From positions 1-64,000 of the forward strand of contig PCUY01000031.1 in assembly GCA_002787815.1 (NCBI GenBank): a stretch of 64,000 bases of DNA. Reading direction: 5' to 3'. This document shows positions 35,178 to 44,476 of the stretch, one piece after another. Position numbers and translations under genes: made by a program. The stretch comes from Bacteroidetes bacterium CG12_big_fil_rev_8_21_14_0_65_60_17. GTDB taxonomy: Bacteria > Bacteroidota > Rhodothermia > Rhodothermales > UBA10348. Below the pieces are notes generated by a model that saw only the letters and a program-made list of their open reading frames with translations, searched no databases and was not told the origin of the DNA. The number at the start of each line of letters is the position of its first letter. The first letter of the stretch is position 1.

Positions 35178-38010
35178 CCAGGGTACGTCGACGCTCCACG
35201 ACTTCGTAGGCTTCGAGCTGATCGCCAACCTTGATGTCGTTGAATTTGTCGATGGCCATACCGCATTCATAGCCGCTGGTCACTTCGCGTACATCGTCCT
35301 TGAACCTTCGAAGTGAGGACAATGCGCCGTCGTAGATAACGACCCCCTCCCGGATGAGATGGATGCGGTCGGAACGACGTATTTTTCCCTCGACAACAAA
35401 ACACCCGGCGACGGTTCCTGCCTTGGGCACCTTGAAAATGTCGCGTACCTCCGCAACTCCCAGTATCTTCTCGCTTTTTTCCGGAGACAGCAGACCTTCC
35501 AGAGCGTCCCTGACCTCCTCAATGGCGTGATAAATCACGGAGTAGAGCCGGATGTCGATCTCTTCCTTCTCCGCAAGCTGCCGAGCACCGAGTACAGGGC
35601 GAACCTGGAATCCGACAATGATGGCATCGGAGGCCGATGCCAGCATGACGTCACTCTCATTGATGGCTCCAACTCCCTTGTGAATGATATTGACGACAAC
35701 CTCTTCCTTCGAGAGTTTCATCAATGAATCGGAGAGGGCCTCAACCGAACCACCCACATCGCCCTTCACGATCAGGTTCAATTCACGGAATTCACCAAGT
35801 GCGAGACGACGTCCAATTTCGTCGAGGGTAATATGCTTCCTCTGCCGAAGGGACTGCTCGCGCATGATCTGCTGCCTACGCTGCGCTATTTCTCGCGCCT
35901 CCTTCTCCTCCTTCATTACGATGAACGAGTCGCCAACTTCCGGCTGACCGTCGAGGCCTACAACAAGCGCGGGAAAGGACGGCCCACGTTCCTTGACAGG
36001 GCGCTCCCGCTCATCGAACATGGCCCGAACGCGTCCAGCGAAGGCGCCGGCAAGGAAGATATCCCCAATCCTGAGCGTCCCGTTCTGGACCAGAACAGTT
36101 GCCACGTTTCCTCGACCCTTTTCCAGGCGCGACTCGATGACGGAACACACGGCCCGTCGGTCGGGATTGGCTTTGAGCTCAAGCAGTTCTGCCTCGATAG
36201 CCACGCGTTCGAGCAATTCCTCAATACCCTGGCCTGTCTTGGCGGAAACCAACTCACACTGCACCTTACCACCCCACTGCTCGACCAATACATTATGATC
36301 GGCCAATTGCTGCATGACACGGTCCGTGTTGGCGGCCGGTTTGTCAATCTTGTTGATGGCGACAATAATGGGCACGCCTGCGGCCGAGGCATGGTTGATG
36401 GCCTCGATCGTCTGCGGCATGACCGCATCGTCAGCTGCGACCACGAGGATAACCACATCGGTCACCTGCGCGCCACGGGCTCGCATGGCCGTGAAGGCTT
36501 CGTGACCCGGTGTATCCAGGAACGTCATGGAGTTACCGCTGGACAGCTCCACGTGATAGGCACCAATGTGCTGCGTGATACCCCCGGCCTCACCAGCGAC
36601 AACGTTCGCTTTACGGATATGATCGAGCAGGGACGTCTTGCCATGATCCACATGTCCCATAACGGTCACAACCGGATCCCTTGGTACGAGATCGGCTTCG
36701 TCATCCTCTTCAATGACAACATCCGCCGCCGTGTAATCTGTAATGAACTCCACTTCGAAGCCAAATTCATCGGCTACGATGGTAATAGTATCGGCGTCGA
36801 GACGCTGGTTGATGGAGACCATCATGCCTGCCGAAAAAAGCGTCGAAATGACGTCATTCACGCTTACATCCATGAGATTGGCAAGCTCACCCGTTGAGAC
36901 GAACTCGGTAACCTCCAGAATCTTGTCCTCGGCCTCCTTCTGCCCACTTTCACGGTCGCGGTCGGACGCACGTGTGTCACGCCGCTGTTTGCGCCGACGC
37001 TGCCTTACGCGGCTGGCGCCCATTTCGAGTTCCCGCAGCGTTTCCTGCAGGGTCTGCTCCACCTCGGCATCATCGACTTTCTTGCCCTTGCGCCCGCCTT
37101 TATCCTTCTTCGCCTTGGACGGCGTGGACTTGGCAGCGGGTTTCGTCTTCTCGGTGGTGGCTATACGTTTTCTCTTACGTTTGCGACGCCCAGAGTCGTC
37201 TTCCACAGAGCTGAGGTCTATGGTTCCCAGCACCTTCGTTCCCGCAAGCTTGTACCGGTCGGCCGAGAGCGTCGCAGACTCTGCAGACGTTTCCGGGTCT
37301 CCCTCTTCCTTCTCTTCATCCGATGGCTCAGCAACCGCCGGTTTCTCCGGAGATTCGGAAGTTTCTTCCGTTTCCTGTTTTTCCGCTTCGGCTTCTGCCT
37401 TTTCCTTTTCTGCCTCTACAATCGCGGTCTTTCCCTTCTCTGCTTTCTCCTGGGCGGCCTTTTCCTTCTCGGCTTCGGTTGCCGCTTCCGACTCTTCTGC
37501 TGCGGCGCTGGCTTCCTCGCTGGCCTCTACAGGATCATCATCGTCCGCTTCAGGCGCAGCCGTCTCGTCGGCCACAGGGGCGGCCGCTTCAGGCTTGTCA
37601 CCTGTCTCCACAACTTCGGGTGCTGTGGTTTCCGGGATCTCGTCCACCATAGCTTCAGGCGCCTCAGCAGGGACGTCCTCCGTACCGTCGTCGTCTTCTG
37701 TGGCAGGAGCTTCGCCAGCCGGTTCTTCCACCGCCTCGGTTGGCGCCTCTGCGACCTCTGTCTCGTGATCCACTTGACGAGCGGCCCGCTTTTTGCTGAC
37801 GCGGTCTGCCTGCTCTTTGTCGTCGGCAAAGTAAGCGAGCAGATCCTCGTACGCCTCTTCGGTGGTTATGGCTGCATTGATTCCACTGCCAGCCAGTGCG
37901 TCTGCATGTCCGGCGCTTTCTAATTGTTCAACAATGTGATCAATGGATACATTGAGCTCCTTTGATACCTTGAACAGTCGGACTTTCCTGAATTTATTTG
38001 TCGTAGCCAT
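35170..38010 (-). CDS. infB: Translation initiation factor IF-2
   Basis: A 946-residue GTPase that delivers fMet-tRNA to the 30S subunit. The short N-terminal IF2_N fold ([22 protein letters not shown]) is followed by ~250 residues of Ala/Glu/Pro/Lys-rich low complexity (about 70-330). A second IF2_N-like segment comes next ([24 protein letters not shown]). The G domain begins near residue 448: [18 protein letters not shown] (G1), [15 protein letters not shown] (G3), NKIDKPAAN (G4). The C-terminal fMet-tRNA-binding domain ends at the expected site. The long acidic linker is typical of Bacteroidota and halophile-related lineages. Confidence 0.98.
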   Translation of the reverse strand: MATTNKFRKVRLFKVSKELNVSIDHIVEQLESAGHADALAGSGINAAITTEEAYEDLLAYFADDKEQADRVSKKRAARQVDHETEVAEAPTEAVEEPAGEAPATEDDDGTEDVPAEAPEAMVDEIPETTAPEVVETGDKPEAAAPVADETAAPEADDDDPVEASEEASAAAEESEAATEAEKEKAAQEKAEKGKTAIVEAEKEKAEAEAEKQETEETSESPEKPAVAEPSDEEKEEGDPETSAESATLSADRYKLAGTKVLGTIDLSSVEDDSGRRKRKRKRIATTEKTKPAAKSTPSKAKKDKGGRKGKKVDDAEVEQTLQETLRELEMGASRVRQRRRKQRRDTRASDRDRESGQKEAEDKILEVTEFVSTGELANLMDVSVNDVISTLFSAGMMVSINQRLDADTITIVADEFGFEVEFITDYTAADVVIEEDDEADLVPRDPVVTVMGHVDHGKTSLLDHIRKANVVAGEAGGITQHIGAYHVELSSGNSMTFLDTPGHEAFTAMRARGAQVTDVVILVVAADDAVMPQTIEAINHASAAGVPIIVAINKIDKPAANTDRVMQQLADHNVLVEQWGGKVQCELVSAKTGQGIEELLERVAIEAELLELKANPDRRAVCSVIESRLEKGRGNVATVLVQNGTLRIGDIFLAGAFAGRVRAMFDERERPVKERGPSFPALVVGLDGQPEVGDSFIVMKEEKEAREIAQRRQQIMREQSLRQRKHITLDEIGRRLALGEFRELNLIVKGDVGGSVEALSDSLMKLSKEEVVVNIIHKGVGAINESDVMLASASDAIIVGFQVRPVLGARQLAEKEEIDIRLYSVIYHAIEEVRDALEGLLSPEKSEKILGVAEVRDIFKVPKAGTVAGCFVVEGKIRRSDRIHLIREGVVIYDGALSSLRRFKDDVREVTSGYECGMAIDKFNDIKVGDQLEAYEVVERRRTLDE

Positions 38011-38054
38011 GAAATGGGTTGAAGAGCGGGAAGAGAAACACGTATCAATCGGGG

Positions 38055-39317
38055 TCAGACGGTGTCACTTTCTTCCTCCTCGAATTCTGCTTTGATTATG
38101 GTCAGGATAGCTCCCGCCTGATCGGACGCCATGCCAGAACGACGAACCAGTTCATCCCGCGACAACTCCAGTACCGCGCGTGCGGTGTCACACCCGATGT
38201 CGCGCAGCTTCTGGAGCAGTTCTTCCGGAATTTCATCGGCGAACTCGTCTATTTCAATGTCTTCCTCCTCCTCTGCAATTTCCCGATACACGTCAATCTC
38301 GTATCCGGCAAGTGCAGAGGCAAGGCGAATGTTGATGCCACCACGCCCAATCGCCTGACTGACCTCGTCTGCGCGCACGACAACCTTGGCGCGCGGTGGC
38401 GTCAGTTCGTCGTTGGTAATGACCTGGACCGGCGAAGCAGGTGATAGCGCACGCTTTATAAGATCGTGCTTGTCATCTGTCCACGAGACAACGTCGATAT
38501 TTTCATTGCCCAGCTCTCGAACTACTGCGTGAATGCGTGATCCCTTCATTCCGACACACGCACCCACGGGATCGATCCGCTCATCGTGACTGATTACCGC
38601 CACTTTGGCTCGATCACCCGGTTCACGAACAATTTTCTTGATCTCGACAATACCTTCGTCAATTTCCGGGACTTCCAACTCAAACAGGCGCTCCATGAAG
38701 AGTGGGTCCGCCCTTGATATGATGATCTGAGGATTACCCGCACTGTCCCTCACGACCTCCTTGATGACGGCGCGAACCATGTCACCCTTTCGATAACGGT
38801 CCCGCAGGATCTGCTCCTGACGTGGCATGATCAATTCGACTTTGTTGTGGATGACAAGCATCTCACGACGCCGGATCTGATAGATTTCGCCAACAACAAC
38901 TTCTCCAACGAGGTCTTTGTACCAGTCGTATACGTTGTCTTTCTCGATGTCACGGATGCGCTGTGCAAACGTCTGACGCGCCGTCATGACCGCTCTTCGG
39001 CCGAAATCCTTCACATCGATCTCCTCAGCCACCTCATCACCCTCTTCAAAATCTTCGTCGATCAGCTGTGCTTCGGTTTCTTCAATCTGTGTAACCGGAT
39101 CCTCCACATCCCAGTCGGCTACCACCTCCCTGATGTGCAGAATCTGCATATCTCCATGGTCGGGATTGAATATCACCTCGAAGGAATCGTCAGCGCCATA
39201 CCGCTTCCGGATCATTGTTTTGAAAACATCTTCAATGATCAATTGCAGGTTGTCCCGTTCGATTCCCTTCTCGTGGGCAATCTCGGCAAATGAGGAAACA
39301 AGATCTGAACTTTGCAT
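38055..39317 (-). CDS. nusA: Transcription termination/antitermination factor NusA
   Basis: A 420-residue NusA. The N-terminal RNA-polymerase-binding domain ([29 protein letters not shown]-type opening) is followed by an S1 domain ([33 protein letters not shown]) and two KH domains ([54 protein letters not shown]). One acidic helix-hairpin-helix module closes it ([22 protein letters not shown]). It lacks the second C-terminal acidic repeat of E. coli NusA. It sits between rimP and infB as usual. Confidence 0.97.
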   Translation of the reverse strand: MQSSDLVSSFAEIAHEKGIERDNLQLIIEDVFKTMIRKRYGADDSFEVIFNPDHGDMQILHIREVVADWDVEDPVTQIEETEAQLIDEDFEEGDEVAEEIDVKDFGRRAVMTARQTFAQRIRDIEKDNVYDWYKDLVGEVVVGEIYQIRRREMLVIHNKVELIMPRQEQILRDRYRKGDMVRAVIKEVVRDSAGNPQIIISRADPLFMERLFELEVPEIDEGIVEIKKIVREPGDRAKVAVISHDERIDPVGACVGMKGSRIHAVVRELGNENIDVVSWTDDKHDLIKRALSPASPVQVITNDELTPPRAKVVVRADEVSQAIGRGGINIRLASALAGYEIDVYREIAEEEEDIEIDEFADEIPEELLQKLRDIGCDTARAVLELSRDELVRRSGMASDQAGAILTIIKAEFEEEESDTV

Positions 39318-39328
39318 GAGTGTAGGCC

Positions 39329-39826
39329 CTACCAGGGCAACTTGATTCGTGCTTTGGAGATGTCACCATGAGCGAGCGTGACGTTCGAAGCATTACCGGT
39401 ACGTACAATGATATCCGATTCACCATCGGCACTTTCCAGCCGGCCCGATATCACCGTTCCGTCTGCAAATGTGATTTCGACATCTTTACCGACGTGGCGC
39501 CGGAACTGCCTGGGCAGCAGCAGGCACCGCTCTTCGCCCGGCGAGGACACATTCAGCGAGTAGCCTCCCTTGATGATGTCCTCCGCATCCATCAGAAAAC
39601 CCAGTTCACGACTTATGGTAGCGAGATCTGCCACGCCTACCCCTTGGTCACCATCAAGATAGACCTCCACGACGCGTGAGCCCTTCCGCCCACGCACCAC
39701 GATATCGACCACATAGATCTCCTGGCCTGCAATCACATCCTGCACCAGTCGTCCAACAGACGCAGCCAGGGCCCGGTCGCCGGTCAGCGTATCGTTGTCG
39801 TGTTTGTATGTGCTCGTTTCCGGCAT
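39329..39826 (-). CDS. rimP: Ribosome maturation factor RimP
   Basis: A 165-residue RimP, a 30S assembly factor. LVQDVIAGQEIYVVDIVVRGRKGSRVVEVYLDGDQGVGVADLATISREL is the N-terminal domain with its D-x-D pattern, and YSLNVSSPGEERCLLLPRQFRRHVGKDVEI starts the SH3-like C-terminal domain. The start was placed at MPETSTYKHD, 33 nt downstream of a terminator-like hairpin. It is the first gene of the nusA-infB operon here, as in most bacteria. Confidence 0.95.
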   Translation of the reverse strand: MPETSTYKHDNDTLTGDRALAASVGRLVQDVIAGQEIYVVDIVVRGRKGSRVVEVYLDGDQGVGVADLATISRELGFLMDAEDIIKGGYSLNVSSPGEERCLLLPRQFRRHVGKDVEITFADGTVISGRLESADGESDIIVRTGNASNVTLAHGDISKARIKLPW

Positions 39827-39858
39827 AGTCAGTTCGTGTTGACAAGGGGTACCTGTGC

Positions 39859-39891
39859 AAAAAACGCCCGGTCCGAAGCTCGGACGGGCGC
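39859..39891 (-). terminator. Intrinsic terminator/possible attenuator before rimP
   Basis: Read on the minus strand, a GC-rich stem (CGCCCGTCCGA paired with TCGGACCGGGCG, one bulged base) with a three-base loop is followed by a run of six T. It lies 33 nt upstream of the rimP ATG and 151 nt downstream of the nadB stop. It may end the nadB transcript, or act as an attenuator in the leader of rimP-nusA-infB. Confidence 0.85.
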
Positions 39892-39954
39892 CGCCAGAAT
39901 CCACTCATCAACACTCTGTGCGGCTCAGCCGCATTTGAATGTCTTTGAATACGG

Positions 39955-39984
39955 AATATACGTCACAACGCGTACATCATGCAA
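39955..39984 (-). promoter_or_regulatory. Candidate promoter of the rimP-nusA-infB operon
   Basis: On the minus strand TTGCAT (39979-39984) and TATATT (39955-39960) are separated by 18 nt, a sigma-70-like arrangement located between nadB and the terminator hairpin. If used, transcription would start ~40 nt before the terminator, so the hairpin would lie inside the 5' leader. This is a consensus match by eye only. Confidence 0.35.
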
Positions 39985-40042
39985 TTCCGGTTCGGGGCCC
40001 GGATCGGCCCTGTCCCGTCATGAAAGCATCTTCAACGCGGTT

Positions 40043-41629
40043 TCAAATGACGGTATCGTGAAGAAATGCCTCCCTGGTCCCTGGGTAGTCCGTCATATGA
40101 TGCAGACCCCGACTCTCCTGTCGCAGCAAGGCCGACTCAACGATGAGATAGGCTACGGCTATCAGATTCCGGAGCTCGCAGAGAGATCGCGTCAGCATTG
40201 CTTTTCGGAAAAACTCTTCCGTCTCCTCGTACAGGACCCGGGTGCGACGCCGGGCGCGTTCCAACCGGTGTGTGGATCGAACAATGCCCACGTAATCCCA
40301 CATGACGCGCCGCAACTCATCGCGATTGTGCGAAACCAACACCCATTCGTCCGGATGCGATGTTCCTTCAGAATTCCAGTCCGGCACCTGGTGATTCAAC
40401 TCCACCTGGTTGTCAGGGCTGCACGCCGCGCGTGCGGCCCGAACCGAGACGACCAACGCCTCAAGAAGCGAGTTCGATGCCAAGCGGTTCGCACCGTGCA
40501 GACCCGTGCACGCCACTTCGCCGCACGCAAAGAGTCCTCTGATCGATGTCTGGCCATTGACATCCGTAAGGACCCCGCCGCACATGTAATGGGCGGCCGG
40601 CACGACTGGTATGGCATCTCCAGCCAGGTCCAGACCGAACTGCCTGCATGTGGCGGCGATCGTGGGAAAATGCTCGAGAACTTCCGCTCGCGGCAGGTGA
40701 GACAGACTCAGGAGGACATGGGTGTGACCGTGCCGCTTCAACTGATCGTCTATGGCTCTGGCCACCACATCCCGGGGAGCCAGTTCGGCACGTTCATCGT
40801 AGTCGGGCATGAACCGGTGTCCTTCCAGATTCACGAGATGAGCTCCTGCGCCGCGGACCGCTTCGGAAATGAGGAATCGGTTCGCCCCTGGATGATACAG
40901 CGACGTAGGATGAAATTGGACGAACTCCATGTTTGCGACACGGGCTTTCGCCCGGTAGGCCATGGCTATGCCGTCCCCCGTGGCTATATCAGGGTTCGTC
41001 GTGTGCAGGTATACCTGGCCGGCTCCACCTGTAGCCAGAATTGTCACCCTGGAGAGAAACATGATTACCTGGTCAACTTCCTCGTCCAGGACATAGGCAC
41101 CGTAGCATTCAATATCCTTCCGGGAGCGCGTAACCTTCTCGCCGAGATGATGCTGGGTAATCAGTTCGACGGCAAAATGATAGTCGTAGACGTGGATATT
41201 GGCGTGGGAAGAGACGCAGCCCAGGAGAGACTCTTCTACTTCCCGTCCCGTGGCATCGGCCGCGTGAACGATCCTGCTCAGGGCGTGCCCCCCCTCGCGA
41301 CCCAGGTGCAACGATCCGTGTCTGCTCGTGAACCGCGCACCGCCGTCCTGCAATCGTCGAATCTGGGCTGGACCTTCAGCCACAATTGTTCGGACGACGT
41401 CTTCGTTGCACAGCCCGGCACCCGCGATGAGGGTGTCGCGGACATGGCTGTCAAACGAGTCCGCCGTATCCATGACCGCCGCGATGCCTCCTTGGGCGTA
41501 ATTTGTGTTGGATTCCGACGCCTGCGATTTGGTAACGATAGCCACGCTACCGTGCTCAGCAAGTTCGAGCGCAATCGACAGACCAGCCGCGCCACTGCCC
41601 AGAATCAGGAAATCAACAATTTCACGCAT
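40043..41629 (-). CDS. nadB: L-aspartate oxidase
   Basis: A 528-residue flavoenzyme oxidising L-aspartate to iminoaspartate, the first step of de novo NAD synthesis. The FAD loop is FLILGSGAAGLSIALELAEHG. SNTNYAQGGIAAVM and GREGGHALSRIVHAADATGREVE are conserved. The substrate loop EFVQFHPTSLYHPG, ISEAVRGAGAHLVN and ACGEVACTGLHGANRLASNSLLEALVV identify NadB rather than succinate dehydrogenase. The ATG at 41629 follows the prfB stop by two nucleotides; a TTG at 41635 would overlap it. nadA and nadC are not in the window. Confidence 0.96.
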   Translation of the reverse strand: MREIVDFLILGSGAAGLSIALELAEHGSVAIVTKSQASESNTNYAQGGIAAVMDTADSFDSHVRDTLIAGAGLCNEDVVRTIVAEGPAQIRRLQDGGARFTSRHGSLHLGREGGHALSRIVHAADATGREVEESLLGCVSSHANIHVYDYHFAVELITQHHLGEKVTRSRKDIECYGAYVLDEEVDQVIMFLSRVTILATGGAGQVYLHTTNPDIATGDGIAMAYRAKARVANMEFVQFHPTSLYHPGANRFLISEAVRGAGAHLVNLEGHRFMPDYDERAELAPRDVVARAIDDQLKRHGHTHVLLSLSHLPRAEVLEHFPTIAATCRQFGLDLAGDAIPVVPAAHYMCGGVLTDVNGQTSIRGLFACGEVACTGLHGANRLASNSLLEALVVSVRAARAACSPDNQVELNHQVPDWNSEGTSHPDEWVLVSHNRDELRRVMWDYVGIVRSTHRLERARRRTRVLYEETEEFFRKAMLTRSLCELRNLIAVAYLIVESALLRQESRGLHHMTDYPGTREAFLHDTVI

Positions 41630-41631
41630 GA

Positions 41632-42733
41632 TCAATTCTGCATGAGCCAGGCCCGGATGAGTTCGTCAAGATCGCCGGCCATGACCGAATCGACATCGGT
41701 CAGTTTCGTTTCCGTTCTGTGGTCATTGACCATGGTGTAGGGCTGGAAAACATAGGAACGGATCTGCGAGCCCCATTCGATTTTCTTTTTGCTTCCCTCT
41801 ACGGCGTTCTTGGCCGCCTCCTGTATTTCCTGCTCCAGTCGATAAACACGTGACTTGAGCATGGTCATGGCCCGTTCCTTGTTCTGCAACTGACTCCGCT
41901 CTTCGGTACACTCGGCCACAACCCGCTCTTCCCTGCCGTCTGAAAGCGCGCCCGTCCAAATGTACCGGACACCCGTTTCCACCTTGTTTACATTCTGGCC
42001 TCCTTTGCCACCGCTCCGGAACGTCTGCAATTCAATGTCATCCGGTTTCAGGTTGATTTCGATCGTATCGTCGATTTCCGGGTAGACGAATACGGATGCG
42101 AAGGACGTGTGCCGCCGGCCGCTCGAATCGAACGGACTGATCCGGACGAGTCTGTGTACACCGGTCTCCGCCTTGAGGTATCCGTACGCCATGGGACCCG
42201 CGATGTGCAGTGTGGCACTCTTGATTCCTGCCACGTCGCCCTCCTGATATTCCAGCAGGTGTACTCTGTACCCGCTTTTTTCTCCCCAACGCGTATACAT
42301 GGTAACCAGCATGTCGGCCCAATCCTGGCTTTCCGTACCGCCGGCTCCAGGATGTATGTTGATCAGCGCATTCCGGTCATCGTCCGGGCCATTGAGCATC
42401 TGGCGAAGTTCGAGTGCGGAGAGTTCCTTCTCCAGGGGTCGCATCTCGGCTTCCAACTCGGCATCGAGCGATTCTCCCTCCTCGTCAACCAGTTCAAGCA
42501 GGGTCTCTATGTTTTCCTTGCGCTCGAGAACCCCGTTCCAGGAATCGATCCAGTCATTGTGGACGGAAATTTCCTTCTCTACCTGCTTGGCTGTGCGCGT
42601 GTCATCCCAGAAAGAGGGATCGAGCCGCTTCTGCGACAGTTCATCGCGACGTTCTCTATGAGAATCAATGTCAAAGATACCTCCCGAGCGTGTCCACACG
42701 CTCTAACAGGTTACGCACGTTCTGAATATCCAT
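41632..42733 (-). CDS. prfB: Peptide chain release factor 2, with programmed +1 frameshift
   Basis: A 366-residue RF2 once the +1 frameshift after codon 20 is made. Frame 0 runs from the ATG at 42733 through MDIQNVRNLLERVDTLGRYL to an in-frame TGA at 42671-42673; reading resumes in the +1 frame at DIDSHRERRDEL. The GGQ motif that triggers peptidyl-tRNA hydrolysis is in FRSGGKGGQNVNKVETGVRY, and HPGAGGTESQDWADMLVTMY precedes it. The tripeptide SPF that reads UGA/UAA is in RISPFDSSGRRHTSF. It lies immediately upstream of nadB. Reading only the second frame would miss the true N-terminus. Confidence 0.97.
42670..42685 (-). promoter_or_regulatory. prfB autoregulatory frameshift site
   Basis: On the minus strand the sequence reads GGGAGG TAT CTT TGA C: a Shine-Dalgarno-like GGGAGG three bases before the CTT slippery codon, followed by the poorly terminating TGA-C. 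This is the classical RF2 feedback element. When RF2 is scarce, ribosomes pause at TGA and slip +1. Confidence 0.95.
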
Positions 42734-42783
42734 TTATCTCTTCTCCGTGTTGTAGTTGTACCGCAAAGTGAATCAATCGTGGT

Positions 42784-43134
42784 TCAATCGCGCCCCTGCA
42801 TCCGGACACGGTACAGCCCAGCGCCAAGCCACCCACCAGCCATTCCCAAAAGGCAAGCAACGGCAAGCGTCGCTACGACGGTCGCAATGGGTGGAAGGTT
42901 TCCGAGGAGATCGGCAACCACGCGCCACATTTCCTGCGTTTCATGCGGAGCCCGGGTCCACGACCAGACCATGAGTACTCCCCATGCGGCCATCAGGCTG
43001 GCAGAGCCTGCCACAAGCCACTTCTTTTCGACCAGAAATCCTGCCAAAACAGCTCCAATTGGGCTCCACATCCACCCCAGAAATACATGTGCCGCGAGCG
43101 CAATCACGATCGCAGCCGGCAACATACGTATCAT
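42784..43134 (-). CDS. Small integral membrane protein, unknown
   Basis: A 116-residue protein from the ATG at 43134, which overlaps the upstream aminotransferase stop as ATGA. Three to four hydrophobic segments are visible: LPAAIVIALAAHVFLGWMW, GAVLAGFLVEKKW, VAGSASLMAAWGVLMVWSW, and ATVVATLAVACLLGMAGGWL near the C-terminus. The last loop is basic (YRVRMQGRD), predicting a cytoplasmic C-terminus. I recognise no family. Coupling to the aminotransferase is the only functional hint. Confidence 0.72.
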   Translation of the reverse strand: MIRMLPAAIVIALAAHVFLGWMWSPIGAVLAGFLVEKKWLVAGSASLMAAWGVLMVWSWTRAPHETQEMWRVVADLLGNLPPIATVVATLAVACLLGMAGGWLGAGLYRVRMQGRD

Positions 43135-44336
43135 GCATCCACGGCCCCGCCTACCGATTCCTGTCTGCGGTTGGCAAAAGCTGAAATGCGTCGCACGGCT
43201 TCCTGGATATTTTCCATGGAGTTGGCATAGGAGCACCTGACATAGCCTGCGCCGCTTGGGCCAAATGCATCACCCGGGACAACGGCCACATTTTCCTCCT
43301 CCAGCAGGTATTGCGCAAACGACTCCGAGTCGAGACCCGTGGACCGGATGTCAGGGAAACAATAGAAGGCACCCTCCGGCTCGAACGTCGGGAGCCCAGC
43401 GGCCCGGAATCCGTCCACGATGTATCGCCGCCTGCGATCATACTCCTGACGCATCCGCTCTACATCCGCCTGGCACTCCTTGATCGCAGCCAAGGCGCCC
43501 CACTGGCTTGCCGTCGGCGCCGACATGATGATATACTGGTGGAGTTTGTACATCGCGCTGTAGACCGCTTTCGGTGCACACACATACCCTACCCGCCATC
43601 CCGTCATGGCATAGGCTTTGGAGAAACCGCCAAGCAGTACGGTTCGCTCTCGAAGTGAACCGATGGTGGGCAGGCAGGTGTGACCACGCTCATGGGCGCT
43701 GCCGTAGATGAGACGGTCGTATATCTCGTCCGAGAGCACAATCAGGTCGTGACGTTCAACGACGTCAGCAATTTCTTCCAGAAACTCCCTCCGCAGCACG
43801 GCTCCGGTTGGATTGCTCGGATACGCCAGGAACAGCATTTTCGTCCGTGGTGTGATCCTGGATTCTATATCAGCGGCTGTTACCTGGAAATCGTGCTCCA
43901 CGGACGTGGGAACGTAGACGACCTTGGCTCCTGCAAAAATGGCAGTTGGTCCGTATGCCACGAAACAGGGCTCCGGAATGAGGATTTCGTCTCCCGGATT
44001 GAGCAGCGCCAGCATGGCCAGTTGGACGGCCTCGGATACGCCCACGGTCGTCAGTATTTCCGTGCCGGGATCATAGGTAACGCCGTAACGCGTGGACAAC
44101 TCCTCCGATACGGCCTCGCGGAGTTGCACAATACCTGCATTCGATGTGTATCCCGTCAGTCCCCGTTCCATGGACGTGCGCGCCGCTTCGAGAACCGGTT
44201 CCGGCGATACGAAGTCAGGCTCCCCGATGCCCAGCGTAATGACGTCCTTCATGGTCGCTGCAATGTCAAAGAAACGTCTGATACCACTCGGTGGCACCGC
44301 ATTTACGCGATCAGAAAGGCGTTTGGAGAAGTCCAT
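43131..44336 (-). CDS. Class I/II aminotransferase (aspartate-aminotransferase fold)
   Basis: A 401-residue PLP aminotransferase. GIGEPDFVSPEPVLEAAR and GLTGYTSNAGIVQLREAVSEEL open it. NPTGAVLRREFLEEIAD and VLSDEIYDRLIYG bind the cofactor, and the Schiff-base Lys is in LGGFSKAYAMTGWRVGYVCAP. Subgroup I gamma members include aspartate, aromatic and lysine/aminoadipate aminotransferases. It is divergent, across 140 nt, from a dehydrogenase/reductase/oxidase trio that may form the pipecolate route, so a role in lysine or aminoadipate transamination is possible but unproven. Confidence 0.9.
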   Translation of the reverse strand: MDFSKRLSDRVNAVPPSGIRRFFDIAATMKDVITLGIGEPDFVSPEPVLEAARTSMERGLTGYTSNAGIVQLREAVSEELSTRYGVTYDPGTEILTTVGVSEAVQLAMLALLNPGDEILIPEPCFVAYGPTAIFAGAKVVYVPTSVEHDFQVTAADIESRITPRTKMLFLAYPSNPTGAVLRREFLEEIADVVERHDLIVLSDEIYDRLIYGSAHERGHTCLPTIGSLRERTVLLGGFSKAYAMTGWRVGYVCAPKAVYSAMYKLHQYIIMSAPTASQWGALAAIKECQADVERMRQEYDRRRRYIVDGFRAAGLPTFEPEGAFYCFPDIRSTGLDSESFAQYLLEEENVAVVPGDAFGPSGAGYVRCSYANSMENIQEAVRRISAFANRRQESVGGAVDA

Positions 44337-44476
44337 ATGATAGAAACACGATCAAGGTGGTGCAGAACATCCAATATACGTTCCTTACTGACTTGTGTCT
44401 TCCCCTGATCTTTGATTGATGCGATCGGTTGCGGCAACTAATTTGCGTTTTTACAGACAATCAATCCGGTCTCGAC
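44337..44476. promoter_or_regulatory. Divergent promoter region between aminotransferase and aldehyde dehydrogenase
   Basis: This 140-nt spacer must contain the start sites of both the minus-strand aminotransferase run and the plus-strand dehydrogenase operon. I see AT-rich patches (TAATTTG near 44439, a TTTG at 44411) but no spacing that confidently matches either sigma-70 or the Bacteroidota promoter consensus. Confidence 0.4.

Noticed and set aside
39800-41740. 646-codon open frame on the plus strand
   Set aside because: It lies antisense to nadB and the prfB end. Its translation has no recognisable motif and is rich in His/Arg/Gln as expected for a reverse-strand shadow, whereas the minus strand encodes a full NadB.
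42632-42699. Start of prfB at the ATG in the second frame (MWTRSGG)
   Set aside because: The ATG at 42699 is out of frame with the real N-terminus. The frameshift element and the upstream MDIQNVRN start give the normal RF2 length.
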